Source of the DNA: Azospirillum sp. OGB3
GTDB lineage: Bacteria > Pseudomonadota > Alphaproteobacteria > Azospirillales > Azospirillaceae
Reading direction: 5' to 3'
Assembly (NCBI RefSeq): GCF_014192915.1
Contig: NZ_JACHYN010000013.1
Location: forward strand, 1 to 64,000
Length of the DNA: 64,000 nt
The notes under the pieces are model-generated. The model was not told the origin of the DNA and did no database searches. It saw nothing but the letters and a program-made list of their open reading frames with translations. The stretch's first letter is position 1, and the number at the start of each line of letters is the position of its first letter. This document shows, piece after piece, positions 1-8,244 of this stretch. The position numbers and the translations under genes were made by a program.

Positions 1-65
1 AGCCACCCAGGACTTGGACGATACGGTTTCAAACACGCTTGACAATCGGCTTCATGAACGGCAAG

Positions 66-100
66 GCCGGCGCTTTCCCCTGCGGGAAGCGCCGGCTTTT
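66..100 (+). terminator. Rho-independent terminator
   Basis: A 13-bp GC-rich stem (GCCGGCGCTTTCC pairing with GGGAAGCGCCGGC, one G-T wobble) is followed by TTTTCG. It probably ends a gene lying before the window. The first 60 bases are too short to identify that gene. Confidence 0.7.
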
Positions 101-124
101 CGTTGTGTCGAGGTGTCGCCACGG

Positions 125-173
125 GCCCCCTCCCTAACCCTCCCCCGCCGTGGGCGGGGGAGGGGATCAAGGG
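125..173. repeat. GC-rich palindromic intergenic repeat
   Basis: The hairpin CCCTCCCCCGCC-GTG-GGCGGGGGAGGG has flanks reading CCCTCCCTAACCC and GATCAAGGGG. The same theme recurs near 1570, 12821, 17613, 53868 and 62180, always between genes or in decayed DNA. It is an interspersed repeat family and not a gene. It may also act as a transcript-end hairpin. Confidence 0.7.
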
Positions 174-310
174 GTTGGGAGGTGGACGGTGCAGAGCTTG
201 TCGGGGCTTTCCTTGGCGATGCTCTTGTGAACACCTGGACGCCTCGAAAAACCGTAGCGTTGCCGGCGTTCTGGTGATTCCCTTGGCTTGAGGGCGACGG
301 AGGACGGGAC

Positions 311-1266
311 ATGGCCGGTCAAACTGGGCTGTTCGATCTTCGGGACCGCGACGCGGAGCTGAGCAAGAGCGGTGATCCACTGGAACGGCTGTTGTCGGTG
401 ATGGACTTCAAAGTGTTCCGCCCGACGCTGGACGCGGCCCTGGGACGCAAGGATCGCTGCAAGGGCGGCCGGCCGCCGCTGGACGCGGTGATGATGTTCA
501 AGATCCTGGTGCTGCAGGCGCTGTAGGGTCTGTCGGACAAGCAGGCCGAGCATCAGGTGCGCGACCGGCTGTCGTTCATGCGGCTCCTTCGCCCTGGGCG
601 GCCAGATCATCGACGCCTCCATCGTGGAGGCGCCCCGGCAGCGGCTGACCCAGGAGGAGAAGCGCCAGATCCGTGACGGCGAAGACCAGCCCTCGCCGCC
701 GGCCAAGGCGCGCCAGAAGGACAGGCAGGCGCGCTGGACGGTGAAGCGGGGACGGGTCAAGGCGAAGCCGGGACCGACGCTCGACGGGTCCGAGGCGCGC
801 ATGGTAGAGGGACTTCTGATCCCGGCGTTCGGCTACAAGTCGCACATCACCATCGACCACCGGTCCCGTCTGATCCGGCGCTTCATCGTCACCGACGCGG
901 CGCGGCACGACGCTGCCCAACTGCCGGGCCTGCTCAACCCGGACGCTTTCGACAGCCGGGTATGGGCGGACAGCGCCTATCGCTCGAAGGCCAACGAAGC
1001 GGCCATCACGGCGGCGGGGCGCCGCAGCATGGTGCATGTCCGCAAGCCGAAGGGTCGGCCGATGCCGGAGCCCTACCAGCGTGCCAACCGTGCCCGCTCG
1101 GCGGTGCGCTCGGCCGTCGAGCATGTGTTCGCCGACCAGAAGGCGCGCATGGGGCTGTTCATCCGCACCATCGGCCTTGGGCGCGACGGTGACGATCGGC
1201 ATCGCCAATCTCGCCCACAATTTCCGACGCCTGATCTGGCTTGAGGGGCGAATTGCGCCCGTATAG
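311..1266 (+). pseudogene. Decayed IS5-family transposase
   Basis: The N-terminal part (from 311) reads like IS5-type transposases (LFDLRDRDAELSKSGDPLERL, then GRPPLDAVMMFKILVLQAL). It stops at an in-frame TAG at 524 where Tyr is usual. Near 580 the reading frame changes and roughly 45-50 codons of the usual middle are missing. The body resumes at GGQIIDASIVEAPRQR. The three acidic catalytic positions are still visible: D in QIIDASIV, D in WADSAYR and E in AVEHVFADQK. A second frameshift near 1184, by an extra G, separates the conserved end TVTIGIANLAHNFRRLIWLE, which closes at 1266. One stop, one deletion and two shifts mean it is inactive. Weak matching ends (GCTTTCCTTGGCGA near 209 and GCTTTGCCTTTTGA on the other strand near 1335) may be the old terminal repeats, but this is uncertain. 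Confidence 0.85.
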
Positions 1267-1402
1267 CGCCAAAATCGCTGCATATTCCCGCATTTTTCGC
1301 CAGAAATCGCGCTTCATCCCTCAAAAGGCAAAGCTTTCACGCCCGGACGCCCTCACTCTCACCATCAACCGAGGCTGAAAAGCGGTTTATCGAGGTGTTC
1401 GT

Positions 1403-1588
1403 ATGGCGAGGTTCGGCGTCACCGCTCTGGTGTACGGGGTCGAAGCGTTCGCCGACATCGGGCGCATGCACGACATCGTGCTGACCAGCTTCGACGACGA
1501 CGCCTACATAGACGCCAAAATGTTCGGCGGGCTTTACTGGTGCGATGAGTTCGTGCGGGCGGCCAAAGTGGAAACCGCCCCCCTGTAG
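1403..1588 (+). CDS. Hypothetical protein (61 aa), possibly a fragment
   Basis: This is a short acidic ORF with no family I recognise. It contains VTALVYGVEAFADIG and ends inside a palindromic repeat near 1570, so the natural C-terminus may have been replaced. The region lies between a dead IS5 element and unknown genes and has lower GC than the neighbouring housekeeping genes. It could be a relic and not an expressed gene. Confidence 0.25.
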   Translation: MARFGVTALVYGVEAFADIGRMHDIVLTSFDDDAYIDAKMFGGLYWCDEFVRAAKVETAPL

Positions 1589-1790
1589 TGGGTTGGGCGT
1601 CAGCGGGCTTGGCCTGTGCGCGGCGCCCCTATCCTGGGCTGAGTTCGATCGCATCTGGGAGAACACACGGGCCATCTTGGATATCAAAACGGTGAAGAAG
1701 CAGATCGAATCCGCACGGCACAAGCTCAACGCGGTCACAACCATCCAGGCGGTTTCCACCGCACTGGTCTATGGTTTGATCACGCCGTAA
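1545..1790 (+). CDS. Hypothetical protein (81 aa), possibly a fragment
   Basis: The first third of this ORF is translated repeat sequence. Only the part after about residue 28 (WAEFDRIWENTRAILDIKTV...) looks like natural helical protein. Its end, VSTALVYGLITP, resembles the VTALVYG segment of the ORF just upstream, which hints at a broken or duplicated single gene. I do not recognise a family. Confidence 0.25.
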   Translation: MSSCGRPKWKPPPCSGLGVSGLGLCAAPLSWAEFDRIWENTRAILDIKTVKKQIESARHKLNAVTTIQAVSTALVYGLITP

Positions 1791-1924
1791 CGCGCCTGCT
1801 TCCAAGACGGAAATCGGACGTTTTAATGAGGGGGTGGGCTAATCCGTAGGGGCCTTTGCCGCGACGGGGTTATCGGTTGGATGATGGTTTACCCGATCGA
1901 ACGAATCGCCGGAGCTTTTCCGCC

Positions 1925-2299
1925 ATGCCGACACCGCCGCACGGATTGCCCGACCGAGGGCTGAAGCCCTTCATTCTCGCCATTCATCGCGAAGCGCTGG
2001 AAACCGCCGCCGCCAAGGGGTTGAGCGGCACCCTGGCGCAGGTCGCCGCCCTCCAGGACACCGCCAGCCTTGCCTCGGCACAGGCCGGACGCCGCGTCAC
2101 GGAGGAGGAGGTGATGCGGCTGCTGCTGCGGGAGCGCCGCGCCGGCAGTATCCGCGAGGCGGCGCAAGCGCCCCTGGTCGCTCCGGTCCGGAAGCCGGCG
2201 GCGCCACCCTCGCGATTCCGTCTGGGGCGCTGGCGAACGGTGGCGATGGGCGCGGCCCGGTCGGTACCCGCCGGCTTGGCGGGAAAGGCCCGCTTGTAA
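1925..2299 (+). CDS. Hypothetical protein (124 aa)
   Basis: The start at 1925 is preferred because the longer in-frame extension back to 1856 is low in coding character. Residues 1-70 are predicted helical (KPFILAIHREALETAAAKG, then EEEVMRLLLRERRAGSIREA). The rest is basic and Pro/Arg-rich. No membrane segment or signal peptide is visible. It precedes the superoxide dismutase gene in the same direction with a 128-base gap that shows no clear terminator. Function unknown. Confidence 0.4.
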   Translation: MPTPPHGLPDRGLKPFILAIHREALETAAAKGLSGTLAQVAALQDTASLASAQAGRRVTEEEVMRLLLRERRAGSIREAAQAPLVAPVRKPAAPPSRFRLGRWRTVAMGAARSVPAGLAGKARL

Positions 2300-2427
2300 A
2301 GAACGGGCATCGCGCGGTCCGCTGGTACCGAATGAGTACGCCCATTGCCCTGTTGAGTGAGTTGCGGGGCGCACTGACGCTGTCGCTTCCCCGCTGTTCG
2401 GCACGAAACACAAGATTGGGAGGTCTC

Positions 2428-3195
2428 ATGTCCGTTCGCCTGGATCGCCGCCAACTGCTGCTGTCCGCCGGCGCCGCCGCGCTGGTGCTGGCCGTGGCGC
2501 CGCGCTTCGTTCTGGCCCAAACAACAGGGGCCCAAACAACCGGAGGCCAAGCGCCGGGCGGCAAGGGTTTCACGCTGCCGCCGCTGTCCTACGCCCCCGC
2601 CGCGCTGGAACCGCACATCGACGCGACGACCATGAGCGTGCACCACGGCAAGCACCATCAGGCCTACGTCGACAACCTCAACAAGGCGCTCGCCAACCAC
2701 GGCGACCTCCAGACGATGCCGCTGGCCGAACTGCTGAAGCGCGTGCCGGAACTGCCGGAGAGCATCCGCACCGCGGTGCGCAACAACGGCGGCGGGCACG
2801 CGAACCACAGCATGTTCTGGAGCATCATGGGACCGAACGCCGGCGGCGCCCCGGACGGCGAGGTGGGCGCCGCCATCACGCGCGACTTCGGCACCTTCGA
2901 CGAGTTCAAGACGCGCTTCAACACGGCGGGCGCCGGGCAGTTCGGCAGCGGATGGGTCTTCGTCACCGCCGACCCGTCGTCGGGCAAACTGGCCATCGCC
3001 GCCCGTCCGAACCAGGATTCGCCGGCCATGGAGGGCGTGCCCGTGCTGATGGGCAACGACGTGTGGGAACACGCCTATTATCTGAAATACCAGAACCGCC
3101 GCGCCGACTATCTGGCGGCTTGGTGGAACGTCGTCGACTGGGGCGCGGTGAACCGCCGCTACGCGGCGATCCGCAAGGGCGAACTGGTGATCTGA
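2428..3195 (+). CDS. sodA: Exported Mn-type superoxide dismutase
   Basis: This 255-aa enzyme of the Fe/Mn superoxide dismutase family converts superoxide to peroxide and oxygen. The N-terminus has an RRQLLLSAG twin-arginine-like motif, a hydrophobic stretch and an AQ cleavage region, so export to the periplasm by Tat is likely. The mature part holds the ligand motifs HHGKHH, NHSMFW and NDVWEHAYY, giving His, His, Asp, His. The segment GGGHANHSMFW together with ANQ-like RPNQDSP favours Mn or cambialistic use over a strictly Fe enzyme. The ATG at 2428 follows a GGGAGG Shine-Dalgarno. A hairpin terminator follows directly. Most bacterial SODs are cytoplasmic, so the export signal is the notable point. 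The symbol is given by type only. Confidence 0.9.
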   Translation: MSVRLDRRQLLLSAGAAALVLAVAPRFVLAQTTGAQTTGGQAPGGKGFTLPPLSYAPAALEPHIDATTMSVHHGKHHQAYVDNLNKALANHGDLQTMPLAELLKRVPELPESIRTAVRNNGGGHANHSMFWSIMGPNAGGAPDGEVGAAITRDFGTFDEFKTRFNTAGAGQFGSGWVFVTADPSSGKLAIAARPNQDSPAMEGVPVLMGNDVWEHAYYLKYQNRRADYLAAWWNVVDWGAVNRRYAAIRKGELVI

Positions 3196-3201
3196 ACGGA
3201 A

Positions 3202-3230
3202 AAGGGCGGCAGGACATCCCCGCCGCCCTT
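3202..3230. terminator. Bidirectional terminator between sod and cbiM
   Basis: AAGGGCGGC pairs with GCCGCCCTT. The hairpin sits between two convergent genes and can serve both. Confidence 0.65.
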
Positions 3231-3259
3231 CACGCGAACCATCCGGTCCGGGGAGCCGG

Positions 3260-3940
3260 TCAGGCGCCCTGGTGCAGGCGGATGTTGAACAGCGGACCCT
3301 GGCTCTGGCGGCGCAGCGCCTTGGCGACGGCCAGCACGGCGAGGTCGGCCAGCGGCTCGACGATGATGACGGTCATGTAGGCGGCGCCGAACGAGGCGAC
3401 TTCCGTCATGGTCTCGGCGGTGAAGCCGTGGCCGTAGAAGGCCCAGAAGGCCACCCAGGCGACGATGCCGCCCTGGTAGGCGGTGGAGAGGGCCAGCGCC
3501 TGCGAGTACTTCAGGTCGACATAGGGGGTGGCGTCGGGAACGATCCGCTTCGCCAGCAGGCTGATGCCCCACAGCGGAACCAGCAGCGTGGTGACGTTCA
3601 TGCCGTACTGCGGCAGGTCGAAGGGCGCGAAGAACAGGCCCTGGATCAGCAGGCCGGCGGCAAGGCCGATGGAGGCGGCACCGGCGCCGAACAGCAGGAG
3701 CAGGGTCGAACCGAGGATCAGGTGAACCTCCGACACGCCCACGGGGTGGTGCGGGAACACCTCGAAGAAGCTGAAGACCAGCGCGGTGGCGATCAGGCTG
3801 CGCAGCACCAGCGGCGCGACCCCGCCATTGTTGCGGACGTCGTCGCGCGCCAGCTTGCCGGCCATCGCGAAGCCGCCGGCGGCCGTCGCGTAGCTGAGAG
3901 CGATCTTGGCGCCGTCCACGACGCCGGGTTCGATGTGCAT
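3260..3940 (-). CDS. cbiM: CbiM-like cobalt ECF transporter membrane component
   Basis: This 226-aa membrane protein has six or so hydrophobic segments. It starts MHIEPGVVDGAKI, which matches the conserved His-containing N-terminus (MHI.-G) of CbiM/NikM substrate-specific components of cobalt or nickel ECF importers. The N-terminal amine and His form the metal site in that family. A cobalamin riboswitch lies in its leader on the same strand, which strongly supports cobalt uptake for B12 synthesis. No CbiN, CbiQ or CbiO gene is next to it, so the energising partners must be elsewhere or this is a divergent stand-alone member. It is convergent with sod. Confidence 0.8.
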   Translation of the reverse strand: MHIEPGVVDGAKIALSYATAAGGFAMAGKLARDDVRNNGGVAPLVLRSLIATALVFSFFEVFPHHPVGVSEVHLILGSTLLLLFGAGAASIGLAAGLLIQGLFFAPFDLPQYGMNVTTLLVPLWGISLLAKRIVPDATPYVDLKYSQALALSTAYQGGIVAWVAFWAFYGHGFTAETMTEVASFGAAYMTVIIVEPLADLAVLAVAKALRRQSQGPLFNIRLHQGA

Positions 3941-4127
3941 GCTCTATGCCCTTTCCGAGTCTGCCATGCGTTGGGAGGGGCGTCGTTGCTGGCAGGCACC
4001 GGCATCGCAACCCCCTTGGTCCCCTTGGCTGGGCGCACCGGAGGGACGGCTTGCGGAGGACGGGCGGCCGTCGGGCCGGACATCGGCAAGCGACCACCGG
4101 GGCACCCCGCCCGAGGACGTACGTTCG

Positions 4128-4312
4128 GTCACGGCAGGTCTCCTGGCTTGCGGGTCAAGGCGGCATCGTCCGGCCTTCCCGGCGCCCGTTCCCGCAGGCG
4201 GCGCCAGTGACACGGATAAGGACGAGGCCGCTCACCGCTCACAGTTGCGGGGGCAGCGCCGGATTTGCCGTGTCTCCCCGAACGGGGCGGTGCACCGGCT
4301 TCCCTCTTAGCC
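4128..4312 (-). promoter_or_regulatory. Cobalamin (B12) riboswitch
   Basis: Read on the minus strand, the leader contains GAAGCCGGTGC near its 5' end, GCCCCGCAACTGTGAGCGG in the core, and the B12 box AGCCAGGAGACCTGCC (4133-4148) at the 3' end, in the correct order and spacing. It lies about 190 bases before the CbiM-like gene. By known behaviour of the class, adenosylcobalamin binding should lower expression of that gene. Confidence 0.93.
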
Positions 4313-4499
4313 CCGCGACCGGATGGCGCGGGGAACCATAACCGGCGCCAGGGTAGGGGCGGGCTCCCCTGCCGTCAAGAGGGGGATGGAGGCCCGACCG
4401 CGGCATCGCATGCCTTCCTTGACACCGTTCCCACGGAGGCGACAAGGTGCCACGGACTGCGCGGCGCCGGACCAACGGGCGAAGGACGGGATTGCGGGC

Positions 4500-6428
4500 A
4501 TGCTACCGGTTCATTTCCTGACCATCGTGCTGAACGGCGATCCCTTCATCCGCTATCACCTGGAGGTTTTCCGCCAACTGCCCTTCCCCTGGCATTGGCA
4601 TGTCGTGGAAGGGGTGGCGGAACAGGTTCGCGACTCCTCTTGGTGCGCGCAGCGGGGTGGGCGCGTTCCGCAGGACCTTCACCGCGACGGCCGCAGCAGC
4701 GACGGGACGTCGGAGTATCTCGACCGCATCGCCGCGGAGGAACCCGAGCGCGTGTCGGTCTACCGCAAGCCGCCGGGCATGTTCTGGCAGGGCAAGGTGG
4801 AGATGGTGACCGCGCCGCTGGCCGCCATGACGGAGGACTGCCTGCTCTGGCAGGTCGATGCGGACGAGCTGTGGACGGCGGAGCAGATCACCCGTGCGCG
4901 CCGGATGTTCCTAGGCTCGCCGTCGCGCACGGCGGCTCTGTACCTCTGCCATTTCTTCGTCGGCCCGTCCCTGGTCCTCGACCGGCTGGACCAGTACGGC
5001 AATTACCGCGCCTACGAATGGCTGCGCACTTGGCGCTACCGGCCGGGCGACTACTGGCACTCGCACGTCCCGCCCCGGCTGATGCGCCCGCAGCCCGACG
5101 GGTCCGAGGTCGAGCTTGGCGCGGCCAACCCCTTCCTGCACGAGGAGACGGCGGCGGGCGGGCTGGTCTTCCAGCATTTCGCCTACGCGACGCGGGAGCA
5201 GGTCGCGTTCAAGGAGGTCTATTACGGCTACGACGGCGCGGTCGGGCAATGGGCTGCCCTGCAGACGGCGGGACGGTCGATCGGAGGCGGCACCCTTCCG
5301 CTGCGCGATTTCTTCCCTTGGGTGACCGACGCGGCGACTGTCGCCCGCGCCGAGCACGCCCTGGTGGAGCCGCTGGCGCGCCCGGACGCCGCAGGGACCT
5401 GGGGCTTCGTGCCGCCGGCGCGGGGCGCCTCGACGGCCCCGGCGGTGGCCCTGCTGCGGGAGTCCGGCCCCGCCGTCCGCCGCCGCACGCTCCTTCCCGG
5501 CGAACCGCCGCCCTTTCCGAGCGACCTGATCCGGAACGTCGGCCTGTTCCTGCTCGACGGGGCCGGCGCCGTGCTGCGGGCGTCGGGTTTCCTGCGGGAG
5601 CTGCGGCGGGCCTTGCCGCTGGCCCGGATCACCGTTTTCGCGACGCCGGACGCGGAGGCGGCGCTCGCCCTCTGCCCCTACATCAACCAGCGGGTCACCC
5701 TGCCGCCGCTGGGGGGGCGGGCGCCCGACGACGCGCTGGTGAGCGCGGTGCGCCAGGAGATCGGCCAGCAGTTCCGCGGTGCCTTCGACCTCGCGGTCAA
5801 CCCGATCCGCGGCGAGGATGCCAGCTTCGCCAACCGATTGATGCAGGACACCGGCGCGCCGCTCCGCCTCGGTTGCAAGGTCGGCCGGCCGGTGCGCGGC
5901 TATTACGCCGACGCCTTCCTGACCCACGTCGCCCCGACTCCCGCCGGCCTGCTGGAGGCGCTGACCACCGGAGAACCGGACCCCGCCACGGAGGTCTGGA
6001 CCCCCCCCGCCGGCGAGCGGGCCGCCGCCGCGCTTCTGGCCGAGGGCGTTCCGGCGCGCTGGCGCTGCGCCGTCGGGCTGTCCGCGTCCGCCGGCGCTGG
6101 AAGCCTGTCGGAGCTGTGCCGCCGCCTCGCCGCACGGGGCGACACTGCTCTGATCCTGGTCGGCGAGGAGGCCGCGAAGGGGGCTGCGGCGCGCATCGCC
6201 GGGGAGGCCGGGGCCGCCTGTTTGAACGCCGTTGGGCGGCTGGGCTTCGACGGGCTGTGCGCCCTGCTGCGGCGCTGCGACCTGTTCGTCGGGACCGGGG
6301 CCCCGGCGGCGGACATCGCCGCGGCGGCCCGGCTTCCCATGGTGGGAACCGGCCCGGAGCACGGCGATCCCACCGCCGAGGCAATGGAGGGCGCCATCGC
6401 GGCTTGGCTGGCCGACCGCGCCTATTGA
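4500..6428 (+). CDS. Two-domain glycosyltransferase (GT2-like plus GT9-like)
   Basis: This is a 642-aa protein from the ATG at 4500; the frame is open further upstream, but that part lies over the riboswitch region and looks non-coding. The N-terminal half begins LPVHFLTIVLNGDPFIRYHL and has a DxD-type motif in LLWQVDADELW around residue 120, as in nucleotide-sugar glycosyltransferases of the GT-A fold. The C-terminal half, from about residue 340, resembles ADP-heptose or GT9-type enzymes (SDLIRNVGLFLLDGAGAVLR, then FDLAVNPIRGEDASFANRL and a late nucleotide-binding-like region with LFVGTGAPAADIAAAA). It probably acts on a surface polysaccharide or glycoprotein. No other sugar genes are beside it, so the acceptor cannot be guessed. 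Confidence 0.6.
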   Translation: MLPVHFLTIVLNGDPFIRYHLEVFRQLPFPWHWHVVEGVAEQVRDSSWCAQRGGRVPQDLHRDGRSSDGTSEYLDRIAAEEPERVSVYRKPPGMFWQGKVEMVTAPLAAMTEDCLLWQVDADELWTAEQITRARRMFLGSPSRTAALYLCHFFVGPSLVLDRLDQYGNYRAYEWLRTWRYRPGDYWHSHVPPRLMRPQPDGSEVELGAANPFLHEETAAGGLVFQHFAYATREQVAFKEVYYGYDGAVGQWAALQTAGRSIGGGTLPLRDFFPWVTDAATVARAEHALVEPLARPDAAGTWGFVPPARGASTAPAVALLRESGPAVRRRTLLPGEPPPFPSDLIRNVGLFLLDGAGAVLRASGFLRELRRALPLARITVFATPDAEAALALCPYINQRVTLPPLGGRAPDDALVSAVRQEIGQQFRGAFDLAVNPIRGEDASFANRLMQDTGAPLRLGCKVGRPVRGYYADAFLTHVAPTPAGLLEALTTGEPDPATEVWTPPAGERAAAALLAEGVPARWRCAVGLSASAGAGSLSELCRRLAARGDTALILVGEEAAKGAAARIAGEAGAACLNAVGRLGFDGLCALLRRCDLFVGTGAPAADIAAAARLPMVGTGPEHGDPTAEAMEGAIAAWLADRAY

Positions 6429-6620
6429 CGGGCGTTCCCGCCCGGCCTGTGAGATCCACGGGGGGAAGCGTGGAAAAACGGAGGGGCGGGCGCGCAAGGC
6501 GCTTGTGTTGGCGCGTTTGCGCCGCAATGATCCGCCCCCACCGAATCCCGGACGGCCGCAAGCGGCGCGCCGCAGCGGGGCAAAACCATGGATTGAATCC
6601 GCCGGCCCGGTAAGCACACG

Positions 6621-7787
6621 ATGCGCAGAGCAGTCATGAAACCCCGTGCGGATTGGCGTCCGGGGCTCCGCAAATACCCCTATGGCGTCCGTGCCATGAA
6701 CGCCGGCGCCTTCTGGCGCGAGGACGTGCGGTACGAGTTCTCCGCCCACCAGATCGACCTGATCGAGAGCGTCGCCGACGAGCTGCACACCATGCTGCGC
6801 GAGGCGCTGCGCGCGACGGTGGACGGGCGGGCGCTGGCCCGGCTGGGGGTGCGCGGCGGCGTGGGGCGGCTGCTGGAGGCCTCCTGGAACGACTATTGGG
6901 CGTCCGGCCGGCTGAACGAGCGGGCCGGCGCGCTGATCGGGCGGCTGACGCTGGCCTATGACGGGCGCGATTCGGTCAAGCTGCTGGCCTGCAACTACGA
7001 CACGCCGGAAGGTCTGTTCGCCGCTTCGATCATCCAACGCAACTGGCGCGAAGCCCTGATGGGCGACGCCAACCAGTTCAACGGCCTGCACGAGGGGCTG
7101 GTGGAGCGCTGGGAGGAACTGGCGGTGGGAATGCCGGGCCGCAGCCTCGTCCATCTCGCCTGCGCCACCCCCGACCCGATGCGCGAGAGCGAACTGGTCT
7201 ATCTGGCCGCCACCGCGGCGGAGGCCGGCATCGCCACGCATCTGCTGCCGCTGCAGAGCCTGGGCTGGGACGGCCGGCGCTTCATCGACGACGAGGGGCG
7301 GGCGGCCTCCTGGCTGGCGAAGATCTACCCCTGGCAGGGGCTGGCCGACGACGCCTTCCTGCAAAAGCTGCGGATGGGTGGCATGAGCATGCTGTCGCCG
7401 CTGTGGTGCTGGCCGATGTCGAACCATGGACTGCTGGCGACGCTCTGGTCGCTCTACCCGCGCCACCCGAACCTGTGCCGCGCCGCGCTCGACCCCGAGG
7501 AACTGGCCGGCTGCGAGGCGGTGACCGAGCGCAGCCTGTTCGGGCTGGATGACGCGGCCCAGCGCATGACCGCGCACGGCCGCGCCATCTCGGACACCGG
7601 GGAGGCCGAGTATCCGGGGGGACGGGTCTGGCTGGAAACCCCGCCGATCTTCGAGGAGGAGGGCGTCCACGCGCTCCTGCACTGCTGGATCATCGGGGAC
7701 AAGTGCCTGGGCATGTCGGTCCGCGAGTCAGCGGACCCGCGGGTCGGCTCCGACGCGGCGATGGTGCCGCACATCTTCCGGGGCTGA
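6621..7787 (+). CDS. Glutathionylspermidine synthase-family protein
   Basis: This 388-aa protein matches the ATP-grasp-like C-terminal synthase domain of glutathionylspermidine synthase (GSP_synth). Features include LLACNYDTPEGLFAASIIQ, WEELAVGMPGRSLVHLAC, the AKIYPWQGLADDAF region and a C-terminal WIIGDKCLGMSVRE segment. It has no amidase domain, like many bacterial single-domain members. The family joins a carboxylate to an amine at the cost of ATP; the substrate here is unknown. A second in-frame ATG at 6636 is equally possible as the start. It ends just before a strong terminator and appears to be transcribed alone. Confidence 0.75.
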   Translation: MRRAVMKPRADWRPGLRKYPYGVRAMNAGAFWREDVRYEFSAHQIDLIESVADELHTMLREALRATVDGRALARLGVRGGVGRLLEASWNDYWASGRLNERAGALIGRLTLAYDGRDSVKLLACNYDTPEGLFAASIIQRNWREALMGDANQFNGLHEGLVERWEELAVGMPGRSLVHLACATPDPMRESELVYLAATAAEAGIATHLLPLQSLGWDGRRFIDDEGRAASWLAKIYPWQGLADDAFLQKLRMGGMSMLSPLWCWPMSNHGLLATLWSLYPRHPNLCRAALDPEELAGCEAVTERSLFGLDDAAQRMTAHGRAISDTGEAEYPGGRVWLETPPIFEEEGVHALLHCWIIGDKCLGMSVRESADPRVGSDAAMVPHIFRG

Positions 7788-7810
7788 GGCGTCTTCAAGG
7801 GGCGGACTGA

Positions 7811-7846
7811 GCCCGCCCTGTCTTTGAGAGGGGCAGGGCGGGCGCT
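7811..7846 (+). terminator. Rho-independent terminator
   Basis: GCCCGCCCTG pairs perfectly with CAGGGCGGGC (7834-7843) and is followed by GCTTTGG. It ends the glutathionylspermidine synthase-like gene and may also serve the convergent small gene. Confidence 0.65.
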
Positions 7847-7870
7847 TTGGCGGCGATTGACCGGCAGGCT

Positions 7871-8095
7871 TTAACGGCCGCGGCCCGGCGCGAAGGGATT
7901 GGGCAACGGCGAGCCAAACGCCGCCCGGCGGGCGTCCCGCCATGCGACGTCGTTGCCGACGCCGCTGTGGGTGGCGGACACCGACACCACCTGACTCTGG
8001 TGACGCAGCCAACCGCGCAGCTTTTCCTCGAACCGGTGGGCGTCCTGGACGTCTGCAACCTCCAGTTCCATCGTCATCTGCAATTCGGTCTTCAT
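7871..8095 (-). CDS. Small hypothetical protein (74 aa)
   Basis: The start at 8095 is set by a near-ideal AGGAGGAACGCC Shine-Dalgarno just upstream. The protein is predicted alpha/beta: MKTELQMTMELEVADVQDA, then FEEKLRGWLRHQSQVVSVSA. It resembles small ACT/ferredoxin-fold-like proteins in pattern, but no family is recognised. It lies downstream of phaR on the same strand, separated from it by phaR's terminator, so it probably has its own promoter. Confidence 0.6.
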   Translation of the reverse strand: MKTELQMTMELEVADVQDAHRFEEKLRGWLRHQSQVVSVSATHSGVGNDVAWRDARRAAFGSPLPNPFAPGRGR

Positions 8096-8152
8096 GGCGT
8101 TCCTCCTCTGGACCGTTCCAACGAACAAACAGCCGGGCGTGCCTCTGGTGCC

Positions 8153-8190
8153 GAAAAAAACAGAAAAGGGCGGGGAACTTTCCCCGCCCT
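8153..8190 (-). terminator. phaR terminator
   Basis: On the minus strand AGGGCGGGGA pairs with TCCCCGCCCT (10 bp, short loop) and is followed by TTTTCTGTTTTTTT. Confidence 0.85.
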
Positions 8191-8244
8191 GCGCTGCAAC
8201 GCCGTGAAGGCGATGGCCGTCGATGCGATTGGCGGCGCTGCCGC

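Noticed and set aside
1-60. End of an upstream gene
   Set aside because: All three forward frames are too short to choose between, although the following terminator shows that some gene ends here.
4911-7682. 923-aa antisense frame across the glycosyltransferase and synthase genes
   Set aside because: No family features, spans two unrelated genes and is typical of high-GC shadow frames.
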